6,713 bases of DNA from Chloroflexota bacterium (GTDB lineage Bacteria > Chloroflexota > UBA5177 > JANWHV01), in contig JAQBPC010000641.1 in assembly GCA_028287725.1 (NCBI GenBank), forward strand, positions 1-6,713, given 5' to 3'. Under the pieces are notes generated by a model. It made no database searches, was not told the DNA's origin, and saw nothing but the letters and a program-made list of their open reading frames with translations. Of this stretch, positions 1 through 6,418 are shown piece after piece; positions within the stretch are counted from its first letter, which is position 1, and every line of letters starts with the position of its first letter. The translations under genes were made by a program, and so were the position numbers.

Positions 1-581
1 ACCATGCCCGCCTGCGCAACGCCGAGCGCCGCAGTAGGCTCGTCGAGTATAACGACGTCTTTTCCCCACAGGACGGCACGCGCAACGGCCACCGACTGCC
101 GCTGGCCACCAGACAGCGTATCTACCGTTTGCCTGATCGACCGTAGATTTACCTTTAAGTCCTTCAGGTGTTTGCTCGCCTGCTCGCGCATAGCTCGCTG
201 ATTGTAGACGTCGAAGAAGCCCAGGATACCGTTGCGTTTGATCTCTCGGCCAAGATACAGGTTTGAAGCGACATCAAGATCGGGCGCTAACGCCAGATCT
301 TGATAGACAGTCTCAATACCGGCCTCACGCGCATCGCGCGGGTTATGGAAATGCATTTCTTTGCCCGCCATCGTCACCGTGCCGGAATCCGGACGCATGG
401 CGCCCGACAGGATCTTGACGAGCGTGGACTTGCCTGCGCCGTTATCACCGATCAGCGCTGCAATCTCACCCGGATAGACTTCGAAGTCCGCGCCCTCAAG
501 CGCCGTGACGTTGCCGAACCGCTTTGCGATGTCCCGCGCTTCAAGGGCGGGCGTACGGGTTGCTGCCGCTGCAGCCGCCAT
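1..581 (-). CDS. Sugar ABC transporter ATP-binding protein, FrcA-like (partial, C-terminus outside window)
   Basis: This is the cytoplasmic ATPase that powers a periplasmic-binding-protein-dependent sugar importer. The visible 193 residues carry, in order, Walker A GDNGAGKST (45-53), the Q-loop in VYQDLA (Q94), the signature LSGGQ (156-160) and Walker B VVILDEPT (176-183) with the catalytic Glu181. The stretch PTAALGV after Walker B and the IETVYQ motif are typical of the Rbs/Frc carbohydrate-uptake class. From memory the protein matches single-domain FrcA (about 260 residues) better than the two-domain RbsA type (about 500), but the end is missing, so this cannot be proven. The H-loop lies beyond the window. 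The ATG at 581 is preceded by a strong purine-rich ribosome binding site (about 585-594), only 14 bases after the permease stop, so the two are co-transcribed. The N-terminus has an unusual run of six alanines. Substrate is not shown by the ATPase. Confidence 0.93.
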   Translation of the reverse strand, partial: MAAAAAATRTPALEARDIAKRFGNVTALEGADFEVYPGEIAALIGDNGAGKSTLVKILSGAMRPDSGTVTMAGKEMHFHNPRDAREAGIETVYQDLALAPDLDVASNLYLGREIKRNGILGFFDVYNQRAMREQASKHLKDLKVNLRSIRQTVDTLSGGQRQSVAVARAVLWGKDVVILDEPTAALGVAQAGM

Positions 582-584
582 CTA

Positions 585-594
585 CTCCCTCCCT
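585..594 (-). promoter_or_regulatory. Ribosome binding site of the ABC ATPase gene
   Basis: Reading the minus strand, the 14 bases between the permease stop codon and the ATPase ATG contain AAGGGAGGGA, an excellent match to the anti-Shine-Dalgarno sequence, with a few bases of spacing. It fixes the ATPase start at 581 and indicates independent re-initiation rather than translational coupling by overlap. Confidence 0.7.
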
Positions 595-595
595 T

Positions 596-1672
596 CTACG
601 CCGACGCAATACGGCGCTTGCGCCATTGGTCGACCCATACGATGACGATCAACAGCAAACCTTCGACGGCTTGCTGAACGTGTGCGTCCGCCCCAATGAG
701 ATCGATGCCATTGGCAAGCTCGTTAATCAACACCAGGCCAAAGAACGTGCCAATGATGTTGCCGCGCGCGCCGAACAAGCTCGCGCCGCCAAGTACCACG
801 GCGGCAATAGCGTCAAGCTCGTTGCCCAGGCCGTTATTTGGGTTGGCGCCGTTCAGTCGCCCAGTCTGTAGCAATCCCGCCATGCTGGCCAGACAACCGC
901 TGATCGCATAGACGAGCACGATAATCGCCAGCACGTTCACACCGGAGAGTCGCGCTGCCTCCGGATTGCTGCCAAGCGCATAGACGTAGCGCCCGCGGCG
1001 GGTGTAGCGCAAGAATAACTCTCCCGCGATACCGACTGCCGCCAGCACTAAAAAGATATTGGGAATGCCGAGCAATGAAGTGTCGCTCGCCCAATTGCTG
1101 AACGGCACCGGCTCTCCAGTTGGCGAGAGGGAGGTGTTCAGACCGTTCCCTGCCAGATACGCCGCTCCGCGCGCGATGCCCAACATGCCCAGCGTCACAA
1201 TGAATGGAGGGACCTTTGCCCCACCCACAAGAAAGCCGTTCACCAGCCCGATGCCAATGCCCAAAAGCAAAACCGTGACGATGACGGCAGGCGTCGGCCA
1301 GCCCGCGATAAATCGCTGAGCGGCGATGATCCCACTAAAGCCAAGGACCGCACCTATCGAGAGGTCGATCCCTGCCGTGATGATCACAAAGGTCTCACCT
1401 ACTGCCAGTACACCGACCACGGCCATTTGCCGTGCGATATTCTGCAGGTTACCGGTGCTGATGAACGTGGATTGGCCGATATCGCTCAAATTCCCGCTAG
1501 GGATAGTGCGAATCGCGAAGTAGATTCCGACGACGATAATGATGCCCAGCAGCCCGAGCCGCAATGCAAGATCCACGCGCGACACGACTCCGCCCGACAG
1601 GCCTTTTCTGCCTGAATCGGATACGACACTCGGCTCCGTCACCGGCGCTGCGGAGAGCGGTGACTCTGCCAC
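596..1672 (-). CDS. Sugar ABC transporter permease, FrcC/RbsC-like (BPD_transp_2 family)
   Basis: This inner-membrane permease is the channel subunit of the importer; it probably works as a homodimer with the neighbouring ATPase and binding protein. It is 358 residues, close to FrcC length. After a polar N-terminal tail (1-32) it shows many hydrophobic spans, roughly 36-56, 84-100, 105-121, 127-149, 155-174, 203-220, 246-268, 286-300, 305-325 and 335-349. Family landmarks are FVIITAGIDLSIG (95-107), the cytoplasmic-loop segment GRYVYALGSNPEAARLSG (227-244) and LDAIAAVVLGGASLFGARG (286-304). The third is the region usually read GGxSLxGGRG, with Ala here in place of the second Gly. The start is GTG at 1672, with GAGAGG eight bases upstream; ATG is not available nearby. 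It lies 103 bp after the binding-protein stop and 14 bp before the ATPase. The family is certain; the sugar carried is not readable from the permease. Confidence 0.95.
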   Translation of the reverse strand: MAESPLSAAPVTEPSVVSDSGRKGLSGGVVSRVDLALRLGLLGIIIVVGIYFAIRTIPSGNLSDIGQSTFISTGNLQNIARQMAVVGVLAVGETFVIITAGIDLSIGAVLGFSGIIAAQRFIAGWPTPAVIVTVLLLGIGIGLVNGFLVGGAKVPPFIVTLGMLGIARGAAYLAGNGLNTSLSPTGEPVPFSNWASDTSLLGIPNIFLVLAAVGIAGELFLRYTRRGRYVYALGSNPEAARLSGVNVLAIIVLVYAISGCLASMAGLLQTGRLNGANPNNGLGNELDAIAAVVLGGASLFGARGNIIGTFFGLVLINELANGIDLIGADAHVQQAVEGLLLIVIVWVDQWRKRRIASA

Positions 1673-1696
1673 CCTTACACCCTCTCAGTCCAGATA

Positions 1697-1748
1697 GGCC
1701 GGCATCCGCTGTCGAACGCTTCACCGCGTGAGATAGCGGATACCGGCC
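1697..1748 (-). other. Stem-loop between binding-protein and permease genes
   Basis: Positions 1697-1710 and 1735-1748 form a 14-base inverted repeat with a 24-base loop. The loop can itself pair ACGC (1716-1719) with GCGT (1726-1729). The only imperfection, C1703 against A1742, is a mismatch in plus-strand RNA but a G-U wobble in minus-strand RNA. The hairpin is therefore intact in the direction the operon is transcribed. There is no U-tract after it, so it is not a classical intrinsic terminator. By analogy with malE-malF and similar operons, I infer a 3'-end-stabilising or processing element that keeps binding-protein mRNA more abundant than permease mRNA. Confidence 0.6.
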
Positions 1749-1775
1749 GTAACGATAGTCGCCTAACTACGAATA

Positions 1776-2831
1776 CTACAGCCCCAGCATGCGGCCAGGC
1801 TTGCCGAGCGGAAGCAGCAAACCCTTGATCAACGGGGAGTTCATATTGGCCTTGGTGGCAACGGTAGCGCCGGTATCCAAGAACACTGGGGTCTTAACGC
1901 CCAGAGCCGATAGAATGCCGTAGCCCACGCCTCCGTAGCCCATCATGTACGGGTCTTGAAGTAGAAGGCCATCGACCGTACCCGCAGCCAGGTCATTGAC
2001 CAGCTGCGTGTTGCTATCGAAGCCCACCAGCGATACCTTCTTGTTGTTTACGTGCTTCTCGCCAAAGGCGGTAACGGCGCCAACAAGCGTGTAGAGGTTG
2101 TCGGCGAAGTAGCCGACAAGGTTCGGGTTGGCTGTAATTGTATCGGCGGCAATGCTCACGGCCTTGGTGGTCTGATCGCCCCCGGCGTCCTTGTGCGCCA
2201 CGAGCTTGAGGCCGGGATACTTCTTGAGGCCGTCGAGGAAGCCCTGGTCGCGCTGGCCAAGCGAACCGACGTTGGACTGGAATGTGGCATACGCCACCGG
2301 GCCGGAAGCGGACCCGGTCTTGGCTTTGATGGAAGCGGCGAGTGCATCGGCACAGGCCATGCCGCCTGCATGGTTATCGGTAGAAAGGAACGACTGATAC
2401 TTGGTCGTAGTCGCCGCGGAATCGATAAGGATAACCTTGATACCTGCGTTGAAGGCCTTGGCGATAGTAGCGTCGAGCGCTGTCTTATCTGTCGGAGAAA
2501 AGACGATGAAGTCTGGTTTCTGGGTGATGGCGTTCTCGAGGAGGTTAACCTGGCCGGCGATGTTTGACTCTGCATCGGCGCCGGTGTACTTCAGGCCTTG
2601 CACACCATAGTCCTTGGCGGCCTTCTTGGCGGCTGCGAGAACGATCTGCCAGTAATCGGAGTTTACGGTCTTGACGATGGTGACCATCCGGAGGCCGCTC
2701 AGACTGGTAGCCTTACGAGCGGGTGAGGCAAAAGCTTCAGCTGCGGGCTCGAGAAGGCTCAGACCGCTGCCTGCCGCGGCGGCGCCTGCGCCGGCAATCG
2801 CGGCACTCTTCAGGAAACTGCTTCGTTTCAC
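1776..2831 (-). CDS. Sugar ABC transporter periplasmic substrate-binding protein (Peripla_BP_4 type)
   Basis: This is the secreted binding protein that captures the sugar and presents it to the permease. With a GTG start at 2831 it has 351 residues. It begins MKRSSFLK followed by an Ala/Gly-rich hydrophobic stretch (9-27), with a plausible signal peptidase site after AFA (33-35). The mature part is a ribose/fructose-binding-type fold: VTIVKTVNSDYW (50-61), KPDFIVFSPTD (105-115), AGIKVILIDSAA (129-140), LSTDNHAGG (149-157), LVGFDSNTQ (268-276) and LLLQDPYMMGYGG (289-301). The start was chosen because GGAGG lies 11 bases upstream and the signal peptide then begins properly; an ATG at 2891 would add 20 non-signal residues. 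The leader resembles a Tat motif (RRxFLK) but has only one Arg, so Sec export is the safer reading. It is the first gene of the importer operon and diverges from the regulator. Ligand: L-fucose or a related sugar is inferred from context only. Confidence 0.93.
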   Translation of the reverse strand: MKRSSFLKSAAIAGAGAAAAGSGLSLLEPAAEAFASPARKATSLSGLRMVTIVKTVNSDYWQIVLAAAKKAAKDYGVQGLKYTGADAESNIAGQVNLLENAITQKPDFIVFSPTDKTALDATIAKAFNAGIKVILIDSAATTTKYQSFLSTDNHAGGMACADALAASIKAKTGSASGPVAYATFQSNVGSLGQRDQGFLDGLKKYPGLKLVAHKDAGGDQTTKAVSIAADTITANPNLVGYFADNLYTLVGAVTAFGEKHVNNKKVSLVGFDSNTQLVNDLAAGTVDGLLLQDPYMMGYGGVGYGILSALGVKTPVFLDTGATVATKANMNSPLIKGLLLPLGKPGRMLGL

Positions 2832-2839
2832 GATGTCTA

Positions 2840-2847
2840 TTTCCTCC
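2840..2847 (-). promoter_or_regulatory. Ribosome binding site deciding the GTG start of the binding protein
   Basis: The minus strand reads GGAGGAAA here, followed eight bases later by GTG at 2831 (11 bases counted from GGAGG). Spacing is a little long, but no other start with a ribosome binding site precedes the signal-peptide sequence. The upstream in-frame GTG is immediately 5' of and partly overlaps this motif, and so is unlikely to be used. Confidence 0.6.
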
Positions 2848-3178
2848 ACTCGATGTTCAAGTATCAACCGGGAAATGAAATGAGGATGCACACTCCAGCG
2901 TGCGGTGCATGTTCCCCTGGCCCCCGACTACCACCCCCCACTTTAACCTGGCTGGGTCGCAATGACGCAGGCCCAACGTTACCCACAAAATGAATACAAT
3001 ATACAGAATACCAGCTACAAAATAGCATACGAACATTCAAAAACGCAAGCTACCGACCTCGGGATCCTTAGAGCAAGATTCCAGGTCCACCCGATACATA
3101 AGTACTTGGCCATCATTCTATCGCTATTTGCGCAATTGAGACGCACGGTTCGGTGACAGTTCGTAGTCAACAAGATCG
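2848..3178. promoter_or_regulatory. Divergent control region between importer operon and regulator-fucD pair
   Basis: About 330 bases without a convincing gene separate the two divergent units, so both promoters must lie here. The middle (about 2985-3045) is markedly AT-rich compared with the flanking genes. On the minus strand a weak promoter candidate is TTGCGT (3043-3048) with TATTTT (3019-3024), spacer 18. I see no convincing sigma-70 promoter for the plus strand. Possible protein-binding palindromes are ATGCAC/GTGCAT (2886-2891 and 2905-2910), AAGTACTT (3100-3107) and TTGCGCAA (3128-3135). A heptad-spaced ATAC series begins at 2994. The GntR-type regulator encoded next door is the natural candidate to bind here, but none of these sites can be assigned to it from sequence alone. 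Confidence 0.45.
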
Positions 3179-3181
3179 GTG

Positions 3182-3931
3182 ATGTGCGTGACGCCTGGTA
3201 CGCCGACCGAAACCTTCACCCCCGAACTTTTCGATGAGATTTTTCATCTCCTGCGCGGCTATGAGCGCGCTGTCGTGCCAACGGCCGTCGATCACGCCTA
3301 CGAGATGATCTGGAAGCAGCTGATCGTGAGCGGTGGTCGCGGCGGTCAACGGCTGTCGGACGTTACGCTCGCAGCGCAGCTGGGCGTGAGTCGTACACCC
3401 GTGCGGCAGGCGCTTTACCGGCTCGCCGAGGATGGGCTGGTGGTGAGCGACCCTCGCCGAGGCTTCTGGATGCGCACATTCACGTCTCGCGACGTCAGCG
3501 AAATATATACGTTACGAAGCGCGCTTGAAGTCCTGGCTCTCCGCCTCGCGGCGCCTCTTCTCAACCCAGACGACCTTGCGGCCCAGCTCGAATTGGCTAC
3601 CGAGCTCCGCTACAACCCCCAGGCTCATAGCCTCGCGCTGCATTTGCGGAGCGACGTGCACATGCACAACTTGTTGATTTTGGGTTCCGCCAATTCTCGC
3701 TTGATTCGAGCGCTCGCGACGATTCGAAGCCAGCATAGTATGTTCCAGATTCGTGATTCGTTGTTTCCAAGCCGCGTCGAAGCTGCCGCCCAAGATCATC
3801 AAGACATTTTACGCGCGCTTATTGCCGGTTCGGTCGACCAAGCTGCTGATCTCTTGGCAAAACACATCGAGCGTTCCGCCACGGGCGTGCTCGAGGATCT
3901 TTTTGCGGACGAAGACGACCAGGCCGGATAA
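3182..3931 (+). CDS. GntR-family transcriptional regulator, FadR subfamily with FCD ligand domain
   Basis: This is a cytoplasmic DNA-binding regulator of 249 residues. The winged helix-turn-helix spans about 33-98, with the typical recognition-helix segment VSRTPVRQALYRLAEDGLV (69-87) and the wing around SDPRRGFWMRTF. The C-terminal part (about 105-240) is an all-helical FCD domain. The expected metal-binding set is present: Asp158 and His162 in DVHMH, His206 in QDHQDI and His228 in AKHIERS. Such domains usually bind a carboxylate, often a sugar acid, with the metal's help. An intermediate such as L-fuconate or 2-keto-3-deoxy-fuconate is therefore a reasonable but unproven effector. It lies 67 bp upstream of fucD on the same strand and divergent from the importer, so it probably controls both units and itself. 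The N-terminal extension before the helix-turn-helix (about 32 residues) is longer than usual. GTG at 3179 is an alternative start one codon earlier; neither has a clear ribosome binding site. Confidence 0.93.
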   Translation: MCVTPGTPTETFTPELFDEIFHLLRGYERAVVPTAVDHAYEMIWKQLIVSGGRGGQRLSDVTLAAQLGVSRTPVRQALYRLAEDGLVVSDPRRGFWMRTFTSRDVSEIYTLRSALEVLALRLAAPLLNPDDLAAQLELATELRYNPQAHSLALHLRSDVHMHNLLILGSANSRLIRALATIRSQHSMFQIRDSLFPSRVEAAAQDHQDILRALIAGSVDQAADLLAKHIERSATGVLEDLFADEDDQAG

Positions 3932-3945
3932 GGCACGGTAGTGGT

Positions 3946-3960
3946 GGCTTCGCGGAAGCC
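3946..3960 (+). other. Small hairpin between regulator and fucD
   Basis: GGCTTC (3946-3951) pairs with GAAGCC (3955-3960) around a GCG loop, in the 67-base gap between the regulator stop and the fucD start. There is no following T-run, so read-through from regulator to fucD is expected. It could be chance in GC-rich DNA or a minor mRNA-stability element. Confidence 0.3.
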
Positions 3961-3986
3961 GGCTCGCCGAGTTCGAACGCATGAAT

Positions 3987-3991
3987 GGGAG
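3987..3991 (+). promoter_or_regulatory. Ribosome binding site deciding the fucD start
   Basis: GGGAG ends seven bases before the ATG at 3999. The upstream in-frame ATG at 3981 has no purine-rich motif before it and would place this ribosome binding site inside the coding sequence. The 3999 start also aligns with the family N-terminus, in which catalytic residue numbering differs by only one from the Xanthomonas enzyme. Confidence 0.65.
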
Positions 3992-3998
3992 CGCTTGT

Positions 3999-5309
3999 AT
4001 GTCGATCACGATTACTAGCGTCAAAGCTCTCGATATTCGCTTTCCGACGTCTCGGACGCTCGATGGTTCGGACGCTACCAATCGCGACCCAGACTACTCG
4101 GCCGCGTACGTGATCCTGGGTACGGATAGCCCGCAGGGACTCGAGGGACATGGGCTCACGTTTACGATCGGACGCGGCACGGAAATCTGCGTGGCGGCGA
4201 TTCGCGCCCTGGCGCCACGCGTGATCGGCCGCACCCTCGAATCCTTCACCGCGAATATGGGTGAAATGTGGCGCCATGTGACGGGCGACAGCCAGCTTCG
4301 CTGGATCGGCCCAGAAAAGGGGGCAATCCATCTCGCGACCGCGGCAATCGTCAATGCTATCTGGGACCTTTACGCCAAGGCAGAGAAAAAGCCGCTATGG
4401 AAGCTGTTGGCCGATATGTCGCCCGAACAGATCGTCTCGTGTATCGATTTCCAGTACATCACCGATGCGATCACACCGGCCGAAGCACTCACCATGCTCA
4501 AGAATCTGGCGCCGACACGCTCGTCACGGGAAGACGAACTTCGCAAAAACGGCTACCCGGCGTACACAACGTCAGCCGGATGGCTCGGGTATTCCGATGA
4601 TAAAATGCGCGCCCTGCTGCGCGAAAGCGTGGCAAAGGGTTGGACCCACTTCAAGCTGAAAGTCGGCATTGACCTCGAAGATGACCTGCGCAGGGCACGG
4701 CTCATGCGCCAGGAAATTGGACCGGACCGCTATTTGATGGTCGATGCAAACCAGGCCTGGGACGTTGATGAGGCAATTGCCAACATGGAGGTGCTTGCCC
4801 AGCTGAGTCCGCTCTGGATCGAAGAGCCGACCAGCCCGGATGACGTCCTTGGTCACGCGAGGATTGCGCGTGCCGTTGCCCCTATTGGCGTGGCCACGGG
4901 GGAACACGCGCAGAACCGCGTAATCTTCAAGCAATTGCTTCAAGCCAACGCGATCGCCTACTGTCAGATCGATTGTTGCAGGCTCGGCGGCGTTAACGAG
5001 GTGCTGGCGGTGCTGCTGATGGCCGCAAAGTTTGGTGTTCCCGTGTGCCCGCACGCGGGCGGCGTGGGACTGTGCGAGTACGTCCAGCACGTGGCAATGT
5101 TCGATTACATCGCGGTTAGCGGTTCGCTCGAAAACCGTATCGTCGAATACGTCGACCATCTGCACGAACATTTTGTAGATCCGGTGGTCATGCGGGATGA
5201 GCGATATATGCCGCCGGCGGCGCCGGGCTATAGCATCACGATGCGGCCGGAATCGTTGAAGGCATACGAGTTCCCTAATGGCTCGGTCTGGCAAACCGGC
5301 GGGGATTGA
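3999..5309 (+). CDS. fucD: L-fuconate dehydratase (enolase superfamily)
   Basis: The enzyme removes water from L-fuconate to give 2-keto-3-deoxy-L-fuconate, the committed step of the non-phosphorylating L-fucose pathway (EC 4.2.1.68). The 436-residue product has the full enolase-superfamily layout: an N-terminal capping domain (about 1-130) and a TIM-barrel. All expected active-site residues are visible: the KxK pair Lys219/Lys221 in FKLKVG, metal ligands Asp249 (VDANQAWD), Glu275 (WIEEPTSPDD) and Glu302 (TGEHAQNR), the Asp325-His352 dyad (QIDCC and CPHAGGVGLCE) and Glu383 (NRIVEYVDH). These fall exactly one position after those remembered for the Xanthomonas campestris enzyme, and the N-terminal RFPTSRTLDGSDA and SQLRWIGPEKG blocks are also diagnostic. 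The Xanthomonas enzyme is known to accept some other acid sugars, so L-fuconate is the likely but not the only possible substrate. A longer start at 3981 would add six residues. It follows the regulator and converges on the dehydrogenase. Confidence 0.95.
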   Translation: MSITITSVKALDIRFPTSRTLDGSDATNRDPDYSAAYVILGTDSPQGLEGHGLTFTIGRGTEICVAAIRALAPRVIGRTLESFTANMGEMWRHVTGDSQLRWIGPEKGAIHLATAAIVNAIWDLYAKAEKKPLWKLLADMSPEQIVSCIDFQYITDAITPAEALTMLKNLAPTRSSREDELRKNGYPAYTTSAGWLGYSDDKMRALLRESVAKGWTHFKLKVGIDLEDDLRRARLMRQEIGPDRYLMVDANQAWDVDEAIANMEVLAQLSPLWIEEPTSPDDVLGHARIARAVAPIGVATGEHAQNRVIFKQLLQANAIAYCQIDCCRLGGVNEVLAVLLMAAKFGVPVCPHAGGVGLCEYVQHVAMFDYIAVSGSLENRIVEYVDHLHEHFVDPVVMRDERYMPPAAPGYSITMRPESLKAYEFPNGSVWQTGGD

Positions 5310-5332
5310 GCTGTAGCGAATCTACACAGCTC
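5308..5332. terminator. Possible bidirectional hairpin between convergent fucD and dehydrogenase genes
   Basis: GAGCTGT (5308-5314) pairs with ACAGCTC (5326-5332); an alternative register pairs GTAG (5313-5316) with CTAC (5322-5325). The repeat sits across both stop codons (fucD TGA at 5307-5309, dehydrogenase TAG at 5322-5324) in a 12-base gap between convergent genes, where a shared terminator would be expected. No T-run follows on either strand, so it is at best a non-canonical terminator or a block to 3' exonucleases. Confidence 0.3.
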
Positions 5333-6347
5333 CTGGGGTAACCAACACTTTCACCTCGCTCGGCTCGGGCCCATGTGCGAGCATGTCAGGCAGCTCCGCA
5401 AGGCCCACCCGATGACTGATGAGTGGGGCAAGATCCAGCCTGCCCGACGCCGCTAATTCCACCGCACGCCCATGCGTCAGAGGGTTCAAGTAGGAGCCGA
5501 GAATGCTCAGCTCCTTGGCAAATATCTCGAACGGGCTGATGCGAGCGGTCTCGCCTTGCGGCGTCACGCCAAATACCAGCACCGTCCCGCCGCGCCGCGC
5601 CATGGCTACACATTGTTCGAATGTCTCGACCGCCCCCACACATTCGATAGCTACATCAACCCCGCCTGGCGCCGGGCCGGTTGAGTCAGTCACAGTCGAT
5701 ACCACGTCGACACTGCGCGGATCCATCGTCGCAGTGGCGCCGAACTGCTCGGCGAGCTTACGGCGCCCATACTGCCGGGTAATCAGCACGATCGAGGTAG
5801 CGCCCGCGAGGCGGACAAGCTGGACCATAAGCTGCCCGATGATGCCCCCGCCAACGATGGCGACAGACATCCCTGGTGCAACCTTGGCCAGGTCCAGCGC
5901 ACGCAAGCAGCAAGCCAGTGGCTCGCAAAGCGCGCCAAGCTCAACAGGGAAGCCAGCCGGCAGCGAGTAGACTTGTGACTCCGGTACTTCGACTAGCTCG
6001 GCAAGGCCTCCGTCAAGATCGACCCCCAGCGCCACACGGTTTGGGCAAAGGCAAACGTCGCCGCGCCGGCAGAATACACACGAACCGCAGGAAATGTTCG
6101 GGTCGATTGCCGCGGACACACCGAGAAGCGAGTGAGATGCCTCACTCGCCGCTACCACTACACCGGCGAACTCATGGCCGAGCACAACCGGCAGGGCAGA
6201 CGGATAGTCGCCATGGAAGATATGGCGATCGGTACCACAGATGCCGCAAGCGGCGACGCGAAGGACCACGTGGCCAGGCCGCGCGACCGGATCGGGTAGA
6301 TCCCGAAGGGCCAATTGTCCGATGCCCCGGAGCTGCGCCGCTCGCAT
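5322..6347 (-). CDS. Zinc-dependent medium-chain dehydrogenase (alcohol/polyol/threonine dehydrogenase family)
   Basis: This is a soluble oxidoreductase of 341 residues with an N-terminal GroES-like catalytic domain and a C-terminal Rossmann domain. Catalytic-zinc residues are Cys34 (ACGICGTD), His58-Glu59 (LGHEF) and Glu142 (LCEPLA). The structural-zinc set Cys87, Cys90, Cys93 and Cys101 lies in CGSCVFCRRGDVCLC. The dinucleotide motif is IVGGGIIG (164-171). At the end of the second Rossmann strand the sequence reads LITRQYGRRK, lacking the acidic residue typical of NAD-preferring members, so NADP use is possible. Context suggests it oxidises L-fucose (or a related sugar) at C1, or 2-keto-3-deoxy-L-fuconate at C4; the known enzymes for those steps are mostly short-chain dehydrogenases, so this is inference. 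The ATG at 6347 was chosen because GGGAG lies nine bases upstream and MRAAQLRG is the usual family N-terminus; a TTG at 6419 would add 24 unrelated residues. It is probably co-transcribed with the UxaA-type gene upstream. Confidence 0.93.
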   Translation of the reverse strand: MRAAQLRGIGQLALRDLPDPVARPGHVVLRVAACGICGTDRHIFHGDYPSALPVVLGHEFAGVVVAASEASHSLLGVSAAIDPNISCGSCVFCRRGDVCLCPNRVALGVDLDGGLAELVEVPESQVYSLPAGFPVELGALCEPLACCLRALDLAKVAPGMSVAIVGGGIIGQLMVQLVRLAGATSIVLITRQYGRRKLAEQFGATATMDPRSVDVVSTVTDSTGPAPGGVDVAIECVGAVETFEQCVAMARRGGTVLVFGVTPQGETARISPFEIFAKELSILGSYLNPLTHGRAVELAASGRLDLAPLISHRVGLAELPDMLAHGPEPSEVKVLVTPGAV

Positions 6348-6371
6348 TGACCTGTACTCCCGGCAGCTTAT

Positions 6372-6386
6372 GTGGTCCGAGACCAC
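6372..6386. repeat. Short perfect palindrome upstream of the dehydrogenase gene
   Basis: GTGGTC (6372-6377) and GACCAC (6381-6386) flank CGA, 25 bases before the dehydrogenase start codon and close to its ribosome binding site. Its TGGT...ACCA half-sites recall FadR-subfamily GntR operators, but the centre is two bases longer than in the classic E. coli FadR site. It could be an operator or a translation-modulating hairpin. Confidence 0.35.
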
Positions 6387-6418
6387 GAACGATGGGTTTA
6401 GGCAGGTGTCCCCGAGCA

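Noticed and set aside
2052..2567. A 171-codon plus-strand reading frame opposite the binding-protein gene
   Set aside because: It is antisense to a gene with clear family motifs along its length; its composition reflects the complementary GC-rich codons.
2809..2831. Calling the binding-protein leader a Tat signal
   Set aside because: The motif region has Arg followed by Ser where the second Arg is required; Sec export is the simpler reading.
2962..3156. A 64-codon plus-strand reading frame in the divergent intergenic region
   Set aside because: It has no good ribosome binding site, lies in AT-rich promoter-like DNA, shows no recognisable motif and is not in operon with anything.
4572..5294. 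A 240-codon minus-strand reading frame opposite fucD
   Set aside because: It is antisense to the catalytic barrel of FucD, with no family motifs of its own.
6372..6386. Calling the GTGGTC/GACCAC palindrome an operator of the GntR regulator
   Set aside because: The spacing differs from the classic FadR site by two bases, and I find no matching copy in the regulator's own promoter region.
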